A stretch of DNA of 64,000 nucleotides from Astragalus membranaceus. Lineage: Eukaryota; Streptophyta; Magnoliopsida; Fabales; Fabaceae. The DNA lies in the NCBI GenBank assembly GCA_039519185.1, contig CM076851.1, positions 98,701,531-98,765,530 of the forward strand, given 5' to 3'. Below the pieces are notes generated by a model. The model had not been told where the DNA came from. It saw nothing but the letters and a program-made list of their open reading frames with translations, and made no database searches. This document shows, piece by piece, positions 1 to 12,031 of this stretch (position 1 is its first letter; every line of letters begins with the position of its first letter). Both the position numbers and the translations under genes were made by a program.

Positions 1-1
1 C

Positions 2-1411
2 AAGGAGAAATTAATTTCGACGGATTGTTCTGGAGATGAATTGTCAATGCCAAAACTTGGGGGGGCAGACAAGTCAGAATTATTATTTCCTCTAAGTGAA
101 AATGGCGAAATTTTTGCCATTGACAATATGTCGAATGATGATTGGCGAAAACCAATTGTCGAATACTTGGAAAACCCAACAGGAACAACAAATCGAAAAA
201 CCAAGTATAGGGCATTAAACTACGTGATTATTGGAAACGAGTTGTTCAAGAAAACTCCTGAAGGAGTTTTGCTTAAATGCCTTAGTGAAAATGAGGCATA
301 CTTAGCAACATCCAATACTCATGGTGGAGCTTGTGGGTCTCACCAAGTAGGCCACAAGATGAAATGGCTCTTGTTTCGACAAGGAGTATACTGGCCAACT
401 ATGCTAAAAGATTGCATAGATTTTGCTAAAGGATGCCAAGAATGTCAAAAACACGCAGGAGTACAACACGTACCTGCAAGTGAATTACATTCAATAGTCA
501 AACCTTGGCCGTTTAGAGGTTGGGCTTTAGACATAATTGGTGAAATTAAACCAACATCGTCGAAAGGCCACCGTTATATATTAGTGGGTATTGACTACTT
601 CACTAAATGGGTCGAAGCTATTCCCTTAGCTAAGGTAGACCAAGAGGCAGTAATGGACTTTATTCAAAACCATATTTTATATAGGTTTGGGATACCAGAA
701 ACCATTACCACAGATCAAGGCTCAGTTTTTACTGGTCGAAAAATGGTAAATTTTGCCTCTGGAAATGGATTTAAGTTATTAAGTTCGACACCATATTATG
801 CTCAAGCAAATGGTCAAGTCGAAGCAGCCAATAAAATTATCATTAATTTGATTAAAAAACATATTGGGCAAAAGCCTAAGAATTGGCACAAAACTCTTGA
901 TCAAGCATTATGGGCTTGTCGAAATTCTCCTAGAGAATCAATTAACACTACTCCATTCAAACTCACCTTTGGGCATGATGCAGTATTACCTGTCGAAATA
1001 TATCTACAGTCAACCAGAATTCAAAGGCAATTCGAGATCCCATCAGATCATTATTGGGACATGATTTTAAACGAATTGGTTGATTTAGACGAAGAAAGGT
1101 TATTTGAATTAGATATCCTTACAAGGCAGAAAGAAAGAGTAGCTAAAGCCTACAACAAAAAGGTTAAATCAAAAACTTTTGTCATTGGGGACTTTGTGTG
1201 GAAAGTTATCCTACCTAGGGACAAAAAAGATAGAGCCTTAGGTAAATGGTCACCAAATTGGGAAGGGCCATTTAAAATTTTACGAGTTTTCTCAAACGGT
1301 GCTTATGAAGTCGAAGAGTTAAGCGCTGATAATCGAATTTTGCGTATAAATGGCAAGTACTTAAAAAGATATAAGTCAGTGTTGCAAGAAATTAAGATAA
1401 CGCAAGATTAA
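2..1411 (+). CDS. Ty3/gypsy pol C-terminus: integrase (partial, open at left edge)
   Basis: The frame is open from base 2 to a TAA ending at 1411, so this is the end of a polyprotein; no start codon belongs here. It encodes integrase, which inserts the element cDNA into the genome. The N-terminal zinc-binding part shows the H..H..C..C pattern ending GCQECQKH. The catalytic core has the D,D,E residues in ALDIIGEI, TTDQGS and GQVEAAN. The C-terminal part holds GDFVWK and a GPFKI-type strand typical of Ty3/gypsy integrase tails. No stop or frameshift is seen in about 470 codons, so this copy is probably young. It is followed after 91 bp by the tail end of an antisense gene. Confidence 0.9.
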   Translation, partial: KEKLISTDCSGDELSMPKLGGADKSELLFPLSENGEIFAIDNMSNDDWRKPIVEYLENPTGTTNRKTKYRALNYVIIGNELFKKTPEGVLLKCLSENEAYLATSNTHGGACGSHQVGHKMKWLLFRQGVYWPTMLKDCIDFAKGCQECQKHAGVQHVPASELHSIVKPWPFRGWALDIIGEIKPTSSKGHRYILVGIDYFTKWVEAIPLAKVDQEAVMDFIQNHILYRFGIPETITTDQGSVFTGRKMVNFASGNGFKLLSSTPYYAQANGQVEAANKIIINLIKKHIGQKPKNWHKTLDQALWACRNSPRESINTTPFKLTFGHDAVLPVEIYLQSTRIQRQFEIPSDHYWDMILNELVDLDEERLFELDILTRQKERVAKAYNKKVKSKTFVIGDFVWKVILPRDKKDRALGKWSPNWEGPFKILRVFSNGAYEVEELSADNRILRINGKYLKRYKSVLQEIKITQD

Positions 1412-1502
1412 GAGAACGGGAGAATATAAATATGGCACTCATGCCAAAGAATATTGTCGAAATACAAATTGAGTAAAATGCTGTCAGAATACAAATTGAA
1501 AA

Positions 1503-4500
1503 TTAAATTACAAAATAAACTTTAAGCCTCTCAAAGGCTGCTCTGGCATGCCTCAATCTAGTATTTAAGAGGGATTCTTCCTCAGTTAGCCTCTTAACTG
1601 CCTCATCATGTCTCTGAACCCTCTCCAAGTGTTCGATAGCCAAGGTTGCCTCAGATCGAAGTGCATTCTCTAAAGGAATTGAAGATCTCTGCTGAACAGA
1701 AATTTTCTTCTTTTCTTCCGCTTCAATCTTCGACCGCAACTCCCTGATTTGAGCCTGGTATGCTGAAATGTTCGCATCACAGTCAGCTATCTCCTTAGAA
1801 TTAGTTGCTGCTTGAATTTCCAGGGTCGAAATCTTGCTTTTTGAGGCTTCGACGGCGGCACTTTCTTCTCTCAGAAGCTCAAGCTCACGCTCCTTGTTCA
1901 CAACAGTGCTCTTCCTTTTCTGTATATCTCTGGAAATCAGCTCCAGTAAAGGCTCAAATTCGACAATGAAGCATAAAAGAGAGTCACTGGAGCCAGAGTT
2001 ATTAAGTTTGTTGAGCAAAGATTTGAGTTTGTAAGAGAGCATATGATCTGCTTCGATAGCCTTGAACAGATCTATCTCAAAGAGGGATGCTTGAAGTTCT
2101 CGAATCAGATCTTCTTTAGGACCTCCTGAGAAATCGCCAACAGAGGAAGTCGAAACACTTGGCTTACTTTCTGTTGAGGATAAACCACTCACCATCCGCT
2201 TGAAAGCCTCAAGAGGGTCTTTACGTTTTAGATCCAAAAGCTCTTGTTCTTGAGGGCTCAGAGTGGTGTCATGTGTCGAAGGCAGAGAGTGTGGAGGATT
2301 AGCTGCCTCAAGGGATTCACTTTTCCCTTCATTGTTACCGTCGCCTTCATTCTCCTCCTCGTTGTACTCTTGTTCTTCCATGTTTGGAGAAGAAGATATG
2401 CTAATCTCAGCTCCACTTTGGCCAGCATCAGGGCTTTCATCGACGTCCATAGCAGCATGCTCTGAGCCATGATCAGAAATTTCCTTTGCAGTTTCAGCAA
2501 GAGGAGTTGTTTTGACCAGCAGTGTAGCTTCGACAACAGGTGTTTGCTCTTTTTCTTCGACACCTTCTCCAGCAATAAGTATTTTTGAAGGGGAGTGAGT
2601 GGAGGTAGGCGTAACCTGTTTTGTTGGGATTTCAGGGTTAACAGTTTCAATTCCCTAAAAAATGAAGCAAAGTGAGTATTATCACAGATAAATAAAATTT
2701 TCGGAAAAGATATAAGCTTCAATCAATCACCTTAGCTTTGATGTTTTCGACTAAAGAGTGTGCACTCTTGATTTTCTTGATAAGCCTTCTTGGAGCTTTT
2801 TCTTCTTTTTGCTGTCTTTCGACAGAAGCTTGCTGAGAAACAGTTTTAGAGGCATCTTGAGAATGTTTTGTCTTTCTCTCTCTTTCTGCTTCAGGAACTT
2901 GAACCTTTACAGGCTTAGTCCTGAGTAGTGGTGTCTCATCAGACTGAAAAACGCAACAATCATATATGCATAAGCAGGAAAAAGAGAGTAAATAGAAATA
3001 GGCAAGATATTGAGAGTTTCGACCTCTGAATCGCTCACAACGCTTGGTTTAACCATTCTTGTTTTCTTTGGATTGGAAGTTAAGGAGCTACTTGTTCTTT
3101 TTCGACTCTGCAAAATAGATAACTGATCAGTCGAAGAGTATAAGGAGATGATGCAAAGAGTAAATAAAGAGGTACTCACTTTTTGTTTTTCTTCTTGGAG
3201 AGGTTGTTTTCTCGTTGACGAAGCTTCAACATCTTTTTTCTAATTCTTCGTTGCTGCGCCATCTGTCGAAGACGATGTGATAGGAACAGCTACAAATATT
3301 CGACAAACAAGTGTTAATACAAAATACACAAAGGAGAAATTTATTTTTCCCTAAGAAGTCTTGTGAATCACCTTCTCTAATGGAGGACAAGATTTGAATA
3401 TGTTGAATATCTAAATGAAGATGACCATCAAAAGTGTATATGTCATGCTTAGTCGAAACTACTTTCTCAGCTGTTTTATTCGAAAAATCGAATAGCGCCT
3501 TAGTCGAACCACATACAAACCATTCTGGAATGGGTGACCAAAATGCCAAAGCCAGTTCATTGGTTGGTAAAGGTGGAAATTTAATTTTGTTTTGTGTTAA
3601 AGCAAAAAAATATTTATCGGGTACATAAGGTGGAAAAATCATAGTTGGAATTTTATCAAGGATTTTTTGTTTAAAAACCTTTGCAGCTTGAGAAACAGTT
3701 CGACGAAGATTAGTTGGATCATATACAGTTTCGAAGTATTGTTGAAATGCTCGAATTTCTTGAATATGTATACCTTTCGACTTGGTCTTCTTTTTCTGCG
3801 AAGAAGGAAAAGCAGATATTAGTTTGACCAATAGAGTAGCCTCTTCGACACCAGTGAACTTCCTGGTGAGATACTCTGTCCACCATTGAGAAAATTTGTG
3901 GGTACAGGAGAAAGTTGGCTCAAAAGGGAGGGGAGTAAGATGAAAATAATCATCAGAAAAATTGTTGAGGCGATTTATCCATTCCTCCTCATTCTCAGGA
4001 ACCAACAATTCCTTCTTAGACCTGAAAAAAGGGCTAGGTCGAAGTTGACACAACCCAAATTGCCGTGCATGTAAACTAGGATGATATGGGAATACACCAA
4101 ATTTGTTTGATGATTTCCCAGGAAAGATTCGGGATGATAACAATTGGGGAGTTAAAAATGCCTTCCAAATTTGGTTAGTCTCTTGCTCTTCATCAGGGTT
4201 ATTAGCAGGGAATTCCCTAGTGAACCAAGGTGGTCCATAAGTTCTTCCAGCAAAAGGAGCCATGGAAGAAGAAAATTCGGTACAATTCAAAAACATGTCG
4301 AAAGCTTGTGAAAAGAGATCTTCGACAGACACTCCTATTTGTTTAGGTTTTAACAAAGCAAGTCGTACACCTACGACCCCTCTGTTAGAAATTACATCGA
4401 GATAATCATCAGGGATGTACATTGTTAATTTTGAATTGAAAGTGGCAATGAGCCACAATTGAAACAACCAAATTGGTCCAGAGACCAAATATTTTCCTTC

Positions 4501-5286
4501 TGGTTTAAGTCCTTTCAAATCAATAACCCCTTGTCTCAAGCTGTCGAAAAGAGACCCTAAAATAAGGGCGGCCAAGTTGATGTTTCGACATTGATGTAAT
4601 TGAATGGCCAGGGGGATGTACATCTTAGCCACTTGAAGTGACGAAGAACAGAATACATAGAAGGATAACCAGAAAGTAAGAAAAGCTATGTGCTCTTCAT
4701 CGGAAACATCTTTCGACCCGCTAATATGTTTCTCTTATACCCTTTAAAGCTGGCTTTCTTGAAGTCAAATTCACAATCAGTACGGGTAGCAGGGTCGAAA
4801 ATTTGCCCTAACGGTTTCAAACCCGTTATAGCTCCCACATCAAGCAAAGTGGGGGAAAGCATGCCGCACTTTAAGTGAAGACTATTAGTAGTGATGTCCC
4901 AGAAATGTAGAGCAGAAAGAAGCATCGGGCTTTGATACTTAGGCCCATATCTTGAGATTTGAATCAGGTCGAAAATTCCCTGACTCTTCCAAATATCTCC
5001 TTTCTTCGACTCAATCTTGTTAAGCCAATCGATATAGAGTGTGTTTTTCTCAGTTGGTGGCGAAGATCGAAAAACCCTATTCGGGTTGCTCATGAAATCC
5101 ATCACATGTGGACCCTCACTGAAGAGGAAGGGGGCCTAAAAATGCATGCTTTGAAGGTTTAGAGAAGGGGATAAGTACCTGAGACCGGTAAATTTGTGTT
5201 TCCTCCAAAGTGAGAGCAGGTTCAGAAATAAGGGTTTTCTTCTCAGAGGTTACAGTATGAGGTTTTATGGTGGAAGAAGACGCCAT
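1503..5286 (-). pseudogene. Antisense plant mobile domain (PMD) protein with coiled-coil tail, spliced, broken
   Basis: My exon model on - is 5286-3372, 3289-3180, 3107-3024, 2943-2731 and 2654-1503, with GT/AG at every intron. The start ATG (5286) opens MASSSTIKPH. The first exon carries the PMD: NPNRVFRSSPPTE, YIDWLNKIESKKGD, ISRYGPKYQ, LLSALHFWD and DVGAITGLKPLG, then QVAKMYIPLAIQLH further on. The last exon (384 codons) is acidic and then a long heptad-rich coiled coil. PMD proteins occur as host silencing factors (MAIN/MAIL1) and inside transposons; the role here is not known. Breaks: the PMD frame shifts near 5108 and again near 4715, which brings it back to the first frame, and an in-frame TAG lies at 3240-3242. 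The short shift at 5108 could instead be a tiny intron. The gene sits between integrase and the 3' LTR, facing pol. Confidence 0.7.
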
Positions 5287-5743
5287 TGTTAGAAACAGAA
5301 AGCTAGTGGAGAAATAGAAGTACTTCGTAGTGTTTTTTTGTTTCGTGAAATGGAGAAGAAGAAGAAAACACAATAGTCGCGGAAGAAGGTTTAATGGAGG
5401 TTCGCAGAGAAGAAGAAGAAGAAGATGAAGATTCTGAAAAAGAGAAATGAAAGGGTACAGCTTCTTTTTATAGCCGTTTTACCACGTTTTAATAAAAAAA
5501 ATATGTTGGTAATCGTGGGTTTAGTGGGAAACGTGGAATTGTGGAAAATATCAACAGTTAACTTTGCGTACGTGGCGCACTCTCGTTGGAGGAAGGCGCC
5601 AGCAAACTATACTTTTGCCCAGAAACGTCCCCTCATATTCTGAGAAAAGATATGAAATGATAACATAAGATTTCATGGGATAGTCGAAAGAAATTTCAAA
5701 AAGTCATTTTCTATCTTCATTCAAGAATTCAGTCGAAAACGTC

Positions 5744-5756
5744 TTTTTGGGGGGCA
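5744..5756 (+). other. Polypurine tract of the Tat element
   Basis: A T-run followed by GGGGGGCA lies directly before the putative LTR start TGTTAG at 5760. In Ty3/gypsy elements this primes plus-strand DNA synthesis. The position fits, but the tract is short. Confidence 0.55.
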
Positions 5757-5759
5757 ATT

Positions 5760-6708
5760 TGTTAGCCTGCATTTTCGAACAGGCTCAATTAAATGCAGTC
5801 AATAATGCTGACTTGTCATTTTAAAGAAGAGATGTTGATATTTGACATTGAGAAAGGTGTTGTGAAGAGTAATTTCGACTATGCCTAAGGCTAAATGAAA
5901 CTGAGAGTTTAAAGACAAAGTTTTCGACGAGAAAGACGTTAAAGAGTTTAGTCGAAGACAGGGCAGTGTTGTTGTCGAAAGCGTGGGCATTTACATGTCA
6001 ACAAGGTTTGACTTGTTGCATTCAGGAAGAAGGCTTGATATTTCGACAACGAGAAGTTGTGTACAGGAAGAATCAGCGTAGCACATAACTTAGCGAAAAT
6101 TGGAAAGCTGAAGCTGGTAGCTTCGACAGGAAGTTGAACAATATTCAGATAACAGGTTAAGTCAAAGAGTGCTGGTAGAAAAGGATAGCAGCGATGTGGT
6201 CGAAAGATGGAGCAGTTATCTAGTCTTATCTAGTCGAAATAGCAGTTATTTTATTTAGAAAAACCGCTGAGCGGTTATTGTTTTTCTTTTATTATAAATA
6301 GGAGTTTTCTCGTAGAGTTAAAGGTCGCAATTCATTTTATACAAACGTTCAGAAAACACTCATACTTCCGCATAAGAGAAAAACGAGTTACTGAAGAACA
6401 ATGTATGTGATCTGCGTACCAAACCTCTTACATTCAGCAATCTATTTACTATTTCTTTAAAGATTCCTGCAGTTTACTGGTTCTTCTTTACGAATTCCTG
6501 CAATTTATCGTCTTTCGATTTCGTTTCCTTTATTTACACTTTCTGCACTTTATTACAATTCATTGCATTTCTGTATTTCTTCTTAAAACACATGCTTTTC
6601 TTCATCGTTTTACTCCATTAAAACAGTTATCATCATAAACATCAATAACTTTAATAAAACTTTAATTCACAAATATTCTGAGATGTTTCTAGTTGATCTC
6701 GCGAGCAA
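5760..6708 (+). repeat. 3' LTR of the Tat element (right end uncertain)
   Basis: It starts TGTTAG right after the purine tract. It contains a TATAAATA box at 6293-6300, which would drive element transcription, and near its end a cluster of inverted repeats (6692-6768). CAACA at about 6704-6708 could be the LTR end. No TSD can be tested because the 5' LTR is outside the window. Confidence 0.6.
6262..6300 (+). promoter_or_regulatory. LTR promoter: palindrome plus TATA box
   Basis: A near-perfect palindrome AACCGCTGAGCGGTT (6262-6276) lies 16 bp upstream of TATAAATA (6293-6300). The transcript start is expected about 30 bp further on, in the ATTCATTTTATACAAACG stretch. The palindrome could bind a dimeric factor; this is inference. 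Confidence 0.5.
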
Positions 6709-8302
6709 CACACACGTGTAACTAGCGGTGTTTACCAAAAATCACGGTAAACACCGGCTAAGATCAACGTTCACTATTGTGTGTGCGCCATGAAATCTAG
6801 GAGAGGCATTCCACAACGTACACTAGCACGGTGAGTGGGGTAAAATATCTTCAATCCTATTTTTACCGCACTTCTTCACGTTTTCTTCTCATAGGTATTT
6901 CTTACCTATGAGAAAGAGGTGAAAAAGTTTCATTCCCAAGAATGTGAACTCATATTTTAGAGTTAATATCATCTTCTGTCATCACTTTCTCTAAAAAATA
7001 AAAAATAAAAAATTAGTAAGTGGTATTTTAAGAATTGTAAATTATATTCCTGAGAATAAATATTATAATCCAAACATGTTTTAGTTATTCCAATGAATTT
7101 AAAATTAATATTTCTTAAGAATCTTAAATACTAACCAAACACTTTTTTAAAAACTACCTAGGAATCAAATTCCCACCTTTATGTTCTTGGCGCTTGGAGA
7201 AGTTTTATTCCTGGGAATAAATTTTTGCGTTGTGAAACAAACACCCCCTTAGACACAAAAGTGCCAATGAAGATATAAGAGAGGACAAAAAAAAATGGAA
7301 ACAAAGATATGAGTAGAGATAGAAAAGTTGAAAAAAAAATCGATTGGAAACTAAAAATAAAAACTTTATGTTTATAACACCTAAAAACATATTTAACCAA
7401 ATGAAATGTTAAAAGTTAATAAAATGAAAATTTAAATGACCATAACAAAGTGAAGAGTACATAAAAAACAAAAAAGAATATATAATTTTTTACGGTTTAG
7501 TTACCTTGTAGATTTCGATCTATTTGAAAAATTTTAAACATGAGTCTGAATTGTAGCGGATGGATTCCTTAAATTTTTAAATAATTTGTAATTTGGTTTT
7601 TTAATTTTTATCGTGTCAATTTGAACTTCAACACTTTATTATTTAGATAATTTTTGATTTTTCTTCCCTCAAACGAATAATGAAAAAAATAAATCTATTT
7701 TCTTTTACTTTTTTTATAACCAAACTGGATTTGAATAAAAAAAGAAAGTTGTTGTAATACTAACTACTAAGGTACGGTTTCACAAGTGGACAAATCATGT
7801 CCATACGAATAGGTGCTTCACAGTATTAGTATGTTTTGATAATTCTTAATCATTCATTCCAAATTTCATCTTCATGACTTCAAATTAAACAGATAAAAAG
7901 TAAAATAAAAGAAACGTGTACCATTACATTCTCATGAATCCTGTAACCTTCAATAACAGTCCTTTTGGTTCTAGTTTTTACAATTAATTTTTTATTTTTT
8001 TTACATGTATTCCTCCTAGTCTTTAAATTAGTCTATTTTTTATAAATAGAATAAATCTTCAATTTAGTCTTAAATTAGTATATTATATTCTAAGTCTATA
8101 ACCAAAAAAAAGTTTAATATGTTTTAAGAAGTGCTAACAACACTCATTTTAACACTCTCTTACAAACATGGTCTCTATGAATGAGTGAAGTTAACGTGGT
8201 TCCCACTAATTTAGTGGGGGACCTATTTCTAAAGTAGTGAGACATACATAAATTCATCATATTAGTCTCTAAGATTTTACGAATAGTTTAAGGATCGAAT
8301 AA
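6709..8302. other. AT-rich stretch without a supported gene
   Basis: No coding sequence is supported. There is a 12-bp hairpin (6886-6897 with 6903-6914, loop 5). A transposon-like end, ACAAACACCCCC, lies at about 7239-7250 and resembles MITE termini, but I could not find its partner end. Around 8130-8220 a stretch with alternating AACAC and GTTAAC words also looks MITE-like. The rest is simple AT-rich sequence. Confidence 0.4.
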
Positions 8303-9165
8303 GAGAAAAATCAGGCAAATAAGGTAGGAAGCACTCTGGTGGGAAAAATCAGGCAAAATAAGGTTTATGTCCCTAAGCCTCAGGATACTAATCAAATGCA
8401 TCGGCAACAAGGGGAATCTTCTCCGAATGGGATTAGAGAAAAGGTTATGCAAACTGAATCATATGTCCATGCCTCGGTTGCTTTGGATGATGGTATGCAA
8501 ATGTCTGTGATCCAAAAGTTGCCTAATGCTTCTACCCCTAGCACCTCTGAAGCTAGCCGGGTTGGTAGTGACTCCACTCAACCTCCCACCATTAGGCTAG
8601 ACTCGCTATTTGCCTCAGTGTCTGATGCTAATCTAGTGGCAGCATCTGACATGAGAATTTCAAGGAAGCTTTGGGGAGATGTGTCAGACGACACTGATGA
8701 TCCTATGACCCATGGAACTATTGATGATAAGTCCGAACTGGTGGAGTCCACGGTTCGAAAGTAAAAGCACAAAAAGAAATTGGTCCAGGAAAAAGCTGAC
8801 TATAACACTCGCTCAAAGACAAATTATGTCTCTATTTCTTTCTGATCTGACTTTTGTTAGCAGGTCCTAGATTTTTCAGGAAGTATCAACTTTTTGCCAG
8901 AGTTTGGTTGTTTATAATTCCCGCTTCAAGGACATTTTCTATCTCTGTTTCTTTTATCTAACTTTTGTTAGTTTGCTTTTTTGTTCTAGTATCTAGAATG
9001 ATGTGATTTAGGGATCTTTGTTAGGGGCTCACTATTATTGTGTTGACTTTAGTTTTTCTTTTGCCAAGGTTTTGGTCTGGTCCCCATTGTGCTCTTCTCT
9101 ATCTTCCTCCTTTTATTTTTTTCTTAATAAATTCGGCACGATGCTTGTTTGATTAAAAAAAGAAT
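8303..9165 (+). mobile_element. LINE (L1-type) remnant: ORF1 end plus 3' end, ORF2 missing
   Basis: The frame from about 8339 encodes 141 residues, hydrophilic and Ser/Thr/Asp-rich, ending at TAA 8762-8764. The same frame continues past that stop into YNTRSKTNYVSIS, a typical end for plant L1 ORF1. Directly after comes 3'-UTR-like sequence ending in AATAAATT and an A-run at about 9157-9165. There is no endonuclease or reverse transcriptase between, so ORF2 is deleted. A 20-bp word (GAAAAATCAGGCAAAATAAGG-like) occurs twice at the left end (8303-8325 and 8341-8364). Confidence 0.5.
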
Positions 9166-10121
9166 AATAGAAAAATCATAATTTTGAATTTATTTATTTT
9201 TTGAAATTTTAATTATTAAACCATTTTTTGATATCACTTTCCTATAATTTTAATGTGCTTCAACAAATACTCGCGCCAAACCTCCCCCCTTAATATTTTA
9301 ATATTTTTGTTTTTCTTAAGTAAAATTTATTTCTTTTTCTTTTCTTATTAGTGTGTATTATTAATTTACGATTAGCACATTTTTTCTTTATGACAGTTAT
9401 TTGGGTCATGAGTTTTATCTCACTTCTTTTATTACCTCTTTAATTTTTATGCTTCTTTTCCTTATATTTTATAGAAACACTTTTTTCCGAACCTAAAATA
9501 TCTATTGAATACATTTAGTTTGCCCACTACCAAATCATAACGAAAAGTTTAATTTAAATTTACATTTCTTCTTAAGTTTATTGTTTACAAAACAACATTT
9601 TCTTCATAAAATAAAAATCTAAACTTCTGCTTTAAATAGTACGCACGCTCAAAAAATATAAAATAAATCACTAATTTTAAAATACCAACAAGCAAAAAAT
9701 TTCTACCTAAGAACAAATTAGTCATTCACCTATCAAAAAAAAGCTTAGTCATTCTCTTTTCCAAAACCTCCATGTCTTTTAATTTTACTTACGACCCCAC
9801 TTGGGCCATGAGCTTTATCCCAATTCTTTTACTATTTTTACCACCTTAAACAAAAACTCAATTTTTGGCAAAACAAAAACTCAATCTATGTTGTAAAAAA
9901 GCAATTTACATTTACACTTTTTCTCTTTATATTTTTTAAAATCACATTTTTTTAACCAAAAACATCAATTCAATCCCTTTAAATATCGTTAGTAGTATTT
10001 TTGTTCCACGCAACCCACTCTCCTTTCTTATGATATTGTAACGTTAAATAATAGTAGTTCACGTTGATGGTATACCGGAACTTGATGAGAATGAAAATGA
10101 CTTTATTTAATTGTTATTGAC
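9166..10121. other. AT-rich intergenic stretch, nothing recognised
   Basis: No long open frame, RNA gene or repeat with defined ends was seen. TTGGGCCATGAGCTTTATCC-like words occur near 9400 and 9803, so part may be an old duplicated repeat. Confidence 0.4.
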
Positions 10122-10126
10122 TTTAT

Positions 10127-11989
10127 TGTAACACTCCCAAAGTGGTTGTCTAATTATTTGATTAGTAATTAATATTAATTATATGTTGTTAAGTGAATTA
10201 ATTAATTATGGTTTGAATCGAATATTCACGATCTAAATTGCTTGAATGTGATGCTTGTATCCTTTGTGTGATTATATGATTAATTAAGTATGCACTTAAG
10301 TGAAGAATAGAGGCTAGGGCCGGGGTACGATGGAAATTTCACCACTCATTAAAATCACTTACCCTCCGCTGAACCCAACATTCACTCACTTCACTCCCCA
10401 CTTTCACATTCCAAAAGAAAACAGACACACACACATTCAAGGAGAGAGAAAAGAAGAAGAGAGGAAGAGAGGGAGAGCTCGAAGTGAGGAGAGGAAGAGG
10501 GAAACCATGAGAAACCGTTGCATGTAAAGATTTTCACCTCCATTGGAACCATCAGAGTCGTCTCTTCCTACTACTTCACTTAGATTTTCGAAAATCAGCA
10601 ACATTGAACCACATCCTCCATTTTTCTCTTCTCCACCCAAGAACCAATTGTTTGTGATAGGAGTGATTTTTGGGAAGCTTTGGAGGGCATTGCTCTTTTG
10701 GGACCTAGACTAAGGGTTTTGAAGCTCATTTGCTGGATGGTGGTGTCTAGTTAAAGGGTTGGGTTGTCATGGGGTCGAATTTGAAGATTGTGGGTGACTA
10801 GAAGTCAATTTTGTGGACTTTTTGAGCTCCTTTTTGCTGTCAAAGTTTCAATTCTACTTGATATATGTGAGTTCTTAACCCACTTTTGTTGTTGTTTCTT
10901 TAATTACTTGGTCCATGCATGTTGTTGTTCTGAGATTTTGGTGATGCATGTGCTAGATGGGTGTTGAAGTTGTGAATGGTTGAGTAAATATCACCTTGCA
11001 TGTTTCAATGTGTTAAGCAAAACCAATGTTAATTAATTTGTGTACATTTTGAGTGAATTGATGATTGGATTAATGTTTTGGATTGTTATTGGTGTCATTG
11101 TTTATGGTTTAAGGTTCTGTTGTTGACTTAAATTGAGTTAAGGACTGATTGGGAAAGATATCGGATCGAACGGAAAAGCGGATTCTGTGTAAAAAATAAA
11201 GTTTTGCAAAACTGCAGTAGGGGCTCGGTCGATGCGCCCTAGAGGCCCGGTCCGTGTGCCTAGGCCTGGTCCATGCACCCTAGAGGCCCGGCCCGTGGGC
11301 CCCCTTTTGCCACCCCCTTTTAAAATGCACGATCCCGCTTTCTTTTCGACGTGAATTCGTTCCCAATCCTTTCCCTAATTCAACCTAAGTTATCCTAACC
11401 GTATTTGAACTTAATTGAAGTATATTTGATGGAGAAGTAACGAGGTTTGATTATGTAATAAGTGTTAAGTTGAATGAAGTATCATTAAATGAATTATCGA
11501 GTGAGAACACAACTATGGCTAAGTATAAAACACTATGGGATGACGATCCAGAGGTTAAGTAGCATACTTGGAATGGGAGGTCATGTCTCCTGAGTTCAAG
11601 GCCCATATTGGTTATCCGGCCAAGGCCGGGTTGGGTTATCCGCTGTGGTTGACGTTGTTCAACTACTTTTGGATTACACTAAGTTAAGACAAGTGATCAC
11701 TACAAAAAAATTGATCATTAGCAAGGGATTTTTCCCTCGCAAATGGTCCCAAATCCATTAGGAGGGAATTAGCGACGGAATTAGCGACGGAATCAGTCCC
11801 TCGCTAAATTGCTCCTCGCTAATGGGATTAGCGAGGGAATTTGAATCCCTCACTAATTAGCGAGGGAATATTTCGTCGCTAATTCCCTCTCTAATTAGCG
11901 AGGGATTCAAATTCCCTCGCTAAGTCTGACTGTTTTAAACCTGTTGTTTTAAATCTACTTTTTTCTATATTTATTATTATATTATTTTA

Positions 11990-12031
<42 letters not shown>

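Larger units (their letters stand above)
1..6708 (+). mobile_element. 3' part of a Tat-lineage Ty3/gypsy retrotransposon with an antisense gene
   Basis: The order seen is: pol C-terminus with integrase on +, an antisense spliced gene on -, a purine-rich tract, and an LTR start (TGTTAG) at 5760. This order (additional ORF between pol and the 3' LTR, sometimes antisense) is known for Tat-lineage Ty3/gypsy elements. GTCGAA/TTCGAC words recur across the pol, antisense gene and LTR parts, which supports one unit. The 5' LTR, gag, protease and RT lie left of the window. The right LTR end is not certain; CAACA ending near 6708 is one candidate, so the right boundary is approximate. Confidence 0.75.

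Noticed and set aside
10330..10640. Short frames on both strands in the solo LTR
   Set aside because: They are inside an LTR with verified TSD, are Arg/Glu- or Ser/Leu-rich from low-complexity DNA, and are not conserved in the related LTR.
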